Below, in pieces: positions 58,287 through 64,000 of a DNA stretch of 64,000 nt. The stretch covers positions 558,001 through 622,000 of the forward strand of contig NZ_OX366394.1 of the NCBI RefSeq assembly GCF_947251865.1, read 5' to 3'. Positions within the stretch are counted from its first letter, which is position 1. Every line of letters starts with the position of its first letter. Source of the stretch: Wolbachia endosymbiont (group B) of Protocalliphora azurea (GTDB taxonomy: Bacteria > Pseudomonadota > Alphaproteobacteria > Rickettsiales > Anaplasmataceae). The notes under the pieces were generated by a model. It was not told where the DNA came from. It ran no database searches and worked only from the letters and a program-made list of their open reading frames with translations. A program made the translations under genes and the position numbers.

Positions 58287-59819
58287 TTAATGCAAATGCC
58301 CATGTGATTCCACAGATAATTTCTGTTTTTTGATTCTATCTGTCCATTTACCATTTTCCATATCTTGTTTATTGGTTGCTTTTTTTTCTTGTTCAACAAT
58401 TGCCTTATCTATCTTCTGATGAATTGCATCAATTGCATTAATTGCATTTTTTTCTTTGTATACTTCGCTTTTTCCTTCAACAATTAAATTGGTAAAAATA
58501 TTTACAACAAACTGCACTTGATTATGATTAACCTGACCTTTTATCGAAGAAGGTAAAGAGTTTAATTCCATCAATACTTCTGATGCTGTTTTATCTTGAG
58601 TGGAAAGCCCTAAATTATCTGCTACTTCACTTATTAATAACTCTCTGTTTTCTTTATTATCTTCCAATTTAGTATAATCACGCAGTAGATCCATAACTGA
58701 AGATACTCTGACTTCAATAATATCATCAACATCTTCACCTCCTAGAGCAACTCCTGATCCCAATAACCTCTCTCTGAGATTTTTCTTTAAAAGATTGGTA
58801 AATTTTTCATTTGCATCCGATCCTGTAGTAGATATTGTACCATCTAAATAGTTGTTTACTTTGATTTGAGTACCTAAGCTATGCTCTATTTGTATTTTTG
58901 CCTCAGGTTTAAATCCTAATTTTGCACAGAATTTCTGAAAATATTCTTTAATAGTGTCAAACAAGGTCTTGCCATTGTCTTTATAGTTTTTCAACTCTTC
59001 AGGAATAGTAAGTGATAATTTACCATCTCCATATTTTACAAGGTCTTCACCATATTGAGACTCAAGTGTAAATTCTAATGAGCTGGATAGGTCACATATT
59101 TTCTCTTCCGGATTGTCAATCGTGGTTATAGGTATTGCCATATCAGACGTCACTTTTATGCGGTTGTGGTCAGTGCAGTAAATGTTTAGCACTTTTTTAG
59201 GACTGTGTGGAGTTAAATTACAACTACTGAGTGCGGCATGAGATTCATTAAATATACCAGCCCCATACCCTGCTTGATTACAATTGGTGACTAGCTCTTC
59301 TAAAATAGCATTACTTGGAACTTCTGCCCCAGCGTACCTGAACATTTCCTTGAAAATTTCCTTTGCTAATGCACGGTAATCTTTTTTGGAGAATAGATGA
59401 TAAGAGCTTCTCCCTGCGTTATAAAATCTCTCAAATTCCTTTCTATATTCATCAATTTTTTTTTCATCAGCAACTGTAGGGCTATTACAATGATTTTCCC
59501 AAACTTCAGATAGTCTATCTTGATCAAGCTCCTTAAGTACTGGTTCCATAAAAGCTTTACCTTCTTCAGAGAGGTTATCAAAATTATCACGGTTAAAAAT
59601 CTCATTTTTATAATCTTTAGCTCCTTCCTTAAATGCAATAATAAAATTTTTATCTATTTCTTTTTCATTAATAATAAAATTCATTCTTTGAAAATCTAAG
59701 AACATTGTTTCACCGGAATTCGCTAATTTATTATCTTGATCTGCTCTTAATTTACTAAAATTGAATTCTTTAGCTGTGGCCTTTAATCTAACTACCGGAC
59801 TCTTCTTTGCCTCTTTCAT
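58287..59819 (-). CDS. large orphan protein
   Basis: 510 residues from the ATG at 59819, which has a ribosome site (AAGGTG) six bases upstream; a GTG three codons earlier is less likely. No family recognised. Mostly helical and charged, with a central strand-rich region (VLNIYCTDHNRIKVTSDMAI) that faintly recalls LNIYCNKKHEIHAHKKD of the 61.4-kb orphan. C-terminus basic with a HGHLH end. No membrane helix or signal. Divergently placed against purA. Confidence 0.65.
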   Translation of the reverse strand: MKEAKKSPVVRLKATAKEFNFSKLRADQDNKLANSGETMFLDFQRMNFIINEKEIDKNFIIAFKEGAKDYKNEIFNRDNFDNLSEEGKAFMEPVLKELDQDRLSEVWENHCNSPTVADEKKIDEYRKEFERFYNAGRSSYHLFSKKDYRALAKEIFKEMFRYAGAEVPSNAILEELVTNCNQAGYGAGIFNESHAALSSCNLTPHSPKKVLNIYCTDHNRIKVTSDMAIPITTIDNPEEKICDLSSSLEFTLESQYGEDLVKYGDGKLSLTIPEELKNYKDNGKTLFDTIKEYFQKFCAKLGFKPEAKIQIEHSLGTQIKVNNYLDGTISTTGSDANEKFTNLLKKNLRERLLGSGVALGGEDVDDIIEVRVSSVMDLLRDYTKLEDNKENRELLISEVADNLGLSTQDKTASEVLMELNSLPSSIKGQVNHNQVQFVVNIFTNLIVEGKSEVYKEKNAINAIDAIHQKIDKAIVEQEKKATNKQDMENGKWTDRIKKQKLSVESHGHLH

Positions 59820-59998
59820 AATTAACACCTTACTATAAATATGCTGTAAGTTGTACCATATAATGATGAATAATTTTATAATATATAAAAAAGTCGATAG
59901 TCTATTTCTTTATTTTAGGGATATAGGAAAGGCGTAGATTTCTCTTTTCATTTGTAGCATGCTGCATTAATATTTACGTATTAATCTAGAAAATAGTG

Positions 59999-61276
59999 AT
60001 GAATAATATTGTAATTGTTGGTCTGCAATGGGGTGACGAAGGCAAGGGTAAAATAGTAGATTATCTTTCTGAGAATGCAGATGTAGTTGTGAGATTTCAG
60101 GGAGGAAATAATGCAGGGCACACTATAGTAATAGATGATGAGGTTTATAAATTAAATTTACTGCCCTCTGCTGTTTTGAGAGCGGACAAAATATCTATTA
60201 TAGGAAACGGTGTTGCTCTTGATTCACATGCTCTAGTCTCAGAAATAGAGTCATTGAAAGTTAAAGGAGTAGACGTAAACTATAACAACTTGATGGTATC
60301 CGAGAGCTGTCCATTAATACTTAGCGTACATAAGGACAAGGAAAAGCTATTTGAAGATTTAAACGGAAATCACAAAATTGGTACAACAAACAAAGGGATA
60401 GGGCCATGTTATGAAGATAAAGTTGGCAGGAGAGCTATACGCCTTTGTGACTTAGAAAACACAGATGAGCTCAATCAAAGAGTGGATGCTCTCCTGAGTT
60501 ACCATAATGCTATCAGAAAAGGACTTAACTACCAGGTAGTTAAAAAAGAAGAAATATTAAAGGAAATTCAAGAGATTTCAGAAAAAATTCTTTTATATAA
60601 AAAACCTGTGTGGAAGATACTAAATGATTTTATGAAAGAAGGTAAGAAAATAATATTTGAAGGCGCTCAAGGCGCATTTTTAGATATCGACCACGGAACT
60701 TACCCTTTTGTTACTTCAAGTAATACCGTAGCATCGCAAGCGATAACAGGCTCAGGATTATCCTACAATGCTCAAATTATTGGTGTAGCAAAAGCGTATA
60801 CAACAAGAGTGGGTAATGGTCCATTTCCTACTGAACAAAATAACGAGATTGGAGACAGCTTATTTTCTATAGGTAAGGAACTTGGAACAGTAAGCAATAG
60901 AAGAAGGCGCTGCGGATGGTTTGACGCAGTTTTAGTGCGCCAGGCCGTACAACTCTCTGGAGTTTCAAGCATTGTATTAACCAAATTAGATATTCTTGAT
61001 TCTTTTGATACTATTAAAATAGGCACTGGTTATAAGTATGGCGGAAAAATGTATGATTATTTACCCGCATCACATTCAATACAAAAAGAATTAGAGCCAA
61101 TATATGAAGAATTTCCTGGTTGGAAAGAGAAAACTCAAGGCAAAAGGTCAGTTAAGGAATTACCTGCAAATTTGATGAAATATGTGAGAAAAATAGAAGA
61201 ATTAATAGGTGTACCAATTCATCTAATTTCAACTAGTCCCAATAGAGAGGATGTTATTAAGCTTAAAAATCTATGA
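59999..61276 (+). CDS. purA: adenylosuccinate synthetase
   Basis: First committed step from IMP to AMP. The 425 residues show IVIVGLQWGDEGKGKIVDYL (P-loop with catalytic Asp), RFQGGNNAGHTIV, TTNKGIGPCYEDKVGRRAIR, FEGAQGAFLDIDHGTYPFVT and SVSNRRRRCGWFDAV-type end (here TVSNRRRRCGWFDAV). ATG at 59999 preferred over the GTG one codon earlier. Complete. Confidence 0.97.
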   Translation: MNNIVIVGLQWGDEGKGKIVDYLSENADVVVRFQGGNNAGHTIVIDDEVYKLNLLPSAVLRADKISIIGNGVALDSHALVSEIESLKVKGVDVNYNNLMVSESCPLILSVHKDKEKLFEDLNGNHKIGTTNKGIGPCYEDKVGRRAIRLCDLENTDELNQRVDALLSYHNAIRKGLNYQVVKKEEILKEIQEISEKILLYKKPVWKILNDFMKEGKKIIFEGAQGAFLDIDHGTYPFVTSSNTVASQAITGSGLSYNAQIIGVAKAYTTRVGNGPFPTEQNNEIGDSLFSIGKELGTVSNRRRRCGWFDAVLVRQAVQLSGVSSIVLTKLDILDSFDTIKIGTGYKYGGKMYDYLPASHSIQKELEPIYEEFPGWKEKTQGKRSVKELPANLMKYVRKIEELIGVPIHLISTSPNREDVIKLKNL

Positions 61277-61434
61277 AAACGTCTTGTTAACTTTTATCTA
61301 ATAAAAAACGATACTTGTGTGACTTCAAGCAATCTATTATGCAAAGTAGCAGCGTAAACGTACAGTGAGCAGTGTGATTTTTCTTAAATACATGTTGATT
61401 GTTATAATATAAACATAGTTAAAGGAGGCGTATT

Positions 61435-63366
61435 ATGATTGCAGGTTTGACTAAGGGAGACAAAGCAGTAAGAGCGGAAAAAACAAGTGATCAGCCGAGA
61501 GAACTGTCAGTTGCAGAATATGTAGTTAAGTCAATACATGACTTGCAAAAATTGCATAATAGATTATGTTCATCACAGGGCAACAATTGTGTTAATGATA
61601 GAGAGAAGTTTGTCCAAGATAGTGATGGGCTTGGTATATTTCAATTTCTCAAAAGCTATATTAATGATGCAGAAAAAAATGAGCCTTTCATTAAGAACCT
61701 TACTATAATGAAATTTCTTCGCTCAATTATAGAAGATAGGGAACTGTATAAAAAGTTATGCAGTTTCGATGATTTTCTCGATTGTGAGTTAGAAAATTTG
61801 AGAGATAAGATAAGCTTATTAGCGCTTTTGAGAGAAAAGATGGACTTTACTGATATACAAAAAGCTTATGGTAATTGGCGTTTTAGTAATCTAATAGGTG
61901 ATAATGATTTTAAGCGAATGTATGTGGATGAAGCAGTAAAAGAAAGAGAAAAGCCTGTTAATGAGGACTTTGAGAAAAATATAGGTAAATACATAGAGTT
62001 AGTAAAGGAAGGAAAAGAAGTTGCAAGTAGGTATTTTGGAAAATGGAAAGAGGACTTTCAAGTTTACTGTGAAGAAATTGACAATAATAATAAAGTTTTG
62101 AATATTAACCTTACTCATTACGACAATAGTGAGCCAACAAAGATTAGTGACGTTTTACAGCAAGAGAAAGATATTAAAGAACTGAATATCTATTGCAATA
62201 AAAAACATGAAATACACGCTCATAAAAAAGATAAGAAAAGATATTATGAATTTAAAGAAGGTGCATATTATGAAATGACAAGCACTTGGGCTGCAAAAGA
62301 TGGATCAGGAATGTGTACCATGATTATGAATGTGAGTAGTGATGGCATAACTGAAGTACTAAAATTTGATGGTGAAGATTTTGTGTCATCGAAGGAGATT
62401 CTAGAATTAATAAAGCAAAACGATGAATTATATATTCAAGGTCTCTCCTTATATGATGCTGTAATGGAATCACTAGAAGAGGATAGGGCTACTCCTATTA
62501 ATTTTTACAATGAATCTATGGTGGCTTATCAAGGTAAGGAACCAGAGGGGAAGTTAGATCATAAAGTTGATGCTGATAATAGCCTTCCTTCTTCTCCTTC
62601 TATTAATAGCAATGCATTGGAAGTCAATTTACAGCACACTGAAACTCAACCAGAAATTGCTTCACAACAAATCAGAACTCAAGCGGAAACTAACTCACAA
62701 AAAATGGATGAATTGATTCCAGATAATCAAATGCTACCTAAAGAAAATGTTGAATTAAAGCAAGAAATAGAAGCAGAAACAATTGTAAAGTTAGAGAGGC
62801 AGTGTAGCAATTTGAACGATGAACTTGAAGAAGAGAGACTAAAGTTCGACATTGAGGAGCCAGAAAACGAGTACGAGGAATTTCTAGACGATATACTTGA
62901 ACTCACTGAAGATGAAGATAATATTGATGAATTGAAAGAGAACTATATCGACGTAATTGCAGATCAAATTCAAACAATTAAAGAAATGAAAGAGGAGATA
63001 GAAAACTTAAATCATCAAGTGAAATACTTAGAGGACCAACAAGATCAAGTTACTGATAAACAAAGAATGAATGAAATCCCCAGTGGTTGTATAAAAAAAT
63101 ATTATACTCTAATGGGAGAAGTTTTTAATGAAACTGATAATGAGTCTAATGTTCCACTGAAAGAAAAAACAACATTATGCAGATCTTTAAGCTTTGATGG
63201 AGGATATGGTAGCGATGAGGAAAATTGTGATAATGATTTATCTTCTAACATAACTTCTATTGAGAAGGTAGTAGAGAGTAGAAGCGTAGGTAGCTCGCTT
63301 TCCTCTTGCATTGTTAAGGAGATGATTGGAGTTAAGTTGCAAGAGCAATACTCAAGTAGAGTATAA
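61435..63366 (+). CDS. orphan protein with the shared Trp module and coiled coil
   Basis: 643 residues behind a very strong ribosome site (AAAGGAGG). Helical N-terminus (1-215); residues 222-345 hold the module shared with the 27.5-kb and 34.5-kb orphans (VLNINLTHYD, AYYEMTSTWAAKDGSGMCTM with Trp285, NVSSDGITEVL, ELYIQGLSLYDAVME). Then a Ser/Pro/Gln-rich linker, a coiled coil (~445-560, e.g. IKEMKEEIENLNHQVKYLED) and a Ser-rich tail (SRSVGSSLSSCIV). No membrane helix or signal. Likely a lineage-specific effector by its modular build; function unknown. Confidence 0.7.
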   Translation: MIAGLTKGDKAVRAEKTSDQPRELSVAEYVVKSIHDLQKLHNRLCSSQGNNCVNDREKFVQDSDGLGIFQFLKSYINDAEKNEPFIKNLTIMKFLRSIIEDRELYKKLCSFDDFLDCELENLRDKISLLALLREKMDFTDIQKAYGNWRFSNLIGDNDFKRMYVDEAVKEREKPVNEDFEKNIGKYIELVKEGKEVASRYFGKWKEDFQVYCEEIDNNNKVLNINLTHYDNSEPTKISDVLQQEKDIKELNIYCNKKHEIHAHKKDKKRYYEFKEGAYYEMTSTWAAKDGSGMCTMIMNVSSDGITEVLKFDGEDFVSSKEILELIKQNDELYIQGLSLYDAVMESLEEDRATPINFYNESMVAYQGKEPEGKLDHKVDADNSLPSSPSINSNALEVNLQHTETQPEIASQQIRTQAETNSQKMDELIPDNQMLPKENVELKQEIEAETIVKLERQCSNLNDELEEERLKFDIEEPENEYEEFLDDILELTEDEDNIDELKENYIDVIADQIQTIKEMKEEIENLNHQVKYLEDQQDQVTDKQRMNEIPSGCIKKYYTLMGEVFNETDNESNVPLKEKTTLCRSLSFDGGYGSDEENCDNDLSSNITSIEKVVESRSVGSSLSSCIVKEMIGVKLQEQYSSRV

Positions 63367-63437
63367 AAATCTCCTGTATTGATAATAATTTAAAATCTAT
63401 AGTAGACTGAAAAAGATTATTAAATTATAATACGACA

Positions 63438-63701
63438 ATGATAAAAGAAGACAAATCAAAAACAATTTTTGAAGTGGAAGGGGCAGTAACTGCTTTACTA
63501 CCTGCAGCAGAATTTAGAGTGAAGCTGGACAATGAACATGAGATTATCTGTCATGTATCAGGGAAAGTGAGAAGAAGTAAAATACGCATAATTATAGGCG
63601 ATAGGGTGTTGGTTGAGATGAGTGTTTATGATAGGAATGCAAAAAAGGGTAGGATAATTAGAAGGCTTAAAGGTACAAGTGAAAGAACGATCTCTAAATA
63701 A
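63438..63701 (+). CDS. infA: translation initiation factor IF-1
   Basis: S1-fold protein that blocks the ribosomal A site during initiation. The core KTIFEVEGAVTALLPAAEF, RVKLDNEHEIICHVSGKVRR and IRIIIGDRVLVEMSVYD is standard. At 87 residues it is longer than the usual 72, with a basic C-terminal extension (RIIRRLKGTSERTISK) in place of RGRITYRYK. The next gene begins inside its last codons, as infA-maf pairs do in many alphaproteobacteria. Confidence 0.95.
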   Translation: MIKEDKSKTIFEVEGAVTALLPAAEFRVKLDNEHEIICHVSGKVRRSKIRIIIGDRVLVEMSVYDRNAKKGRIIRRLKGTSERTISK

Positions 63702-64000
63702 TCTTATTCTTGCTTCATCATCGAAAAGGCGTATAGCTTTACTAAAACAAATAAATATTGAGCCAGGTTTAATTTTGCCAGCAGACATAGATGAAGTTCC
63801 TTTAAAAAAGGAACTTCCAAGAGATTACTCAATCCGTATGGCAAAAAGTAAAGCTGAGAAAACACAAAGTTCAAATCCAGATTACTTTGTGCTTGGTGTT
63901 GATACAGTTGTTGCTTGTGGTAGAAGGATACTGCTCAAAGCTGAAAACGTTGAGCAAGCAGAAAAATGCGTTCGCTTGTTATCAGGAAGAAGGCATAGAG
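63679..64000 (+). CDS. maf: Maf-family nucleotide pyrophosphatase, 5' part
   Basis: Open to the right edge. From the GTG at 63679 the text is KERSLNNLILASSSKRRIAL, then LPADIDEVPLKKELPRDYS, RMAKSKAEK, VLGVDTVVACGRRILLKAEN and LLSGRRHR. These are the Maf/YhdE landmarks (ILASxSxRR, DIDExxxxxE, DTVV, LSGRxH). Maf enzymes hydrolyse non-standard nucleotides such as dTTP or UTP forms and affect septation. It overlaps the infA end by 23 bases, indicating translational coupling. Confidence 0.93.
   Translation, partial: MKERSLNNLILASSSKRRIALLKQINIEPGLILPADIDEVPLKKELPRDYSIRMAKSKAEKTQSSNPDYFVLGVDTVVACGRRILLKAENVEQAEKCVRLLSGRRHR

Noticed and set aside
58287..59819. Possible CifA-like protein (size about 500 residues)
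   Set aside because: Length is similar to CifA but I see none of the known CifA text, and no CifB-like gene with ULP1 or nuclease domains lies beside it.

Overview
The window is AT-rich alphaproteobacterial DNA from an obligate intracellular Rickettsiales bacterium, most probably Wolbachia. I base this on gene content seen in the sequence: scattered single-copy housekeeping genes, many insertion sequences at different stages of decay, short palindromic repeats, and lone genes for eukaryote-like proteins (ankyrin repeats, NB-ARC, OTU protease, leucine-rich repeats) placed between core genes. There are no rRNA genes and no CRISPR array; two tRNA genes are visible. The genus is an inference from recognition, not from a database search.

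Layout. 1-2.6 kb: the end of a PQQ-propeller protein, lpdA and an XerC-type recombinase. 2.6-6.5 kb: nested IS3/IS5 relics, a hairpin repeat, and a 1,078-residue nuclease-like/NB-ARC/ankyrin protein. 6.6-23 kb: a core block with gatB, pdhA, hemJ, an HlyD-type adaptor, coxB-coxA-ctaB plus a 32-residue membrane peptide, rnhA and an AsmA-like giant, then a minus-strand run of a VTT-type membrane protein, cysS, two ExoD paralogues, tatA and an iron-type ABC ATPase. 23-38 kb: tRNA-Arg, an ankyrin/membrane protein, a decayed IS630, glpX, a gene broken by TGA, ychF, an OTU protease, fabI, an intact IS4-family element, an orphan gene, a decayed IS200, sucB, and a gene made of 33-35-residue helical repeats. 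39-47.6 kb: uppS-cdsA, a CHCC zinc protein, coaD, tRNA-Phe, an exported glutamine-amidotransferase-like protein, a decayed IS5, ubiH, an orphan, rlpA and a C-terminally truncated murC. 47.9-55 kb: an MFS gene cut by a second identical IS4 copy, a frameshifted acetyltransferase, an AEC transporter, a large serine recombinase and an LRR protein. 55-64 kb: prfA, engB, a degenerate argB-like kinase, two large orphan genes flanking purA, infA and the start of maf.

How the genes fit together. The core genes serve pyruvate/2-oxoglutarate oxidation (pdhA, sucB, lpdA), cytochrome oxidase and heme (coxA, coxB, ctaB, hemJ), quinone, fatty acid, phospholipid and lipid II precursors (ubiH, fabI, cdsA, uppS, murC, rlpA) and translation (gatB, cysS, prfA, infA). 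The accessory genes look like host-interaction or defence proteins. Most striking are the nuclease-like/NB-ARC/ankyrin protein, the repeat protein at 37.7 kb whose repeat length and spacing resemble TALE-like repeats, an OTU protease with ubiquitin-binding-like motifs, and a family of three orphan genes sharing a module with a conserved tryptophan. In one member of that family the tryptophan codon position is a TGA stop.
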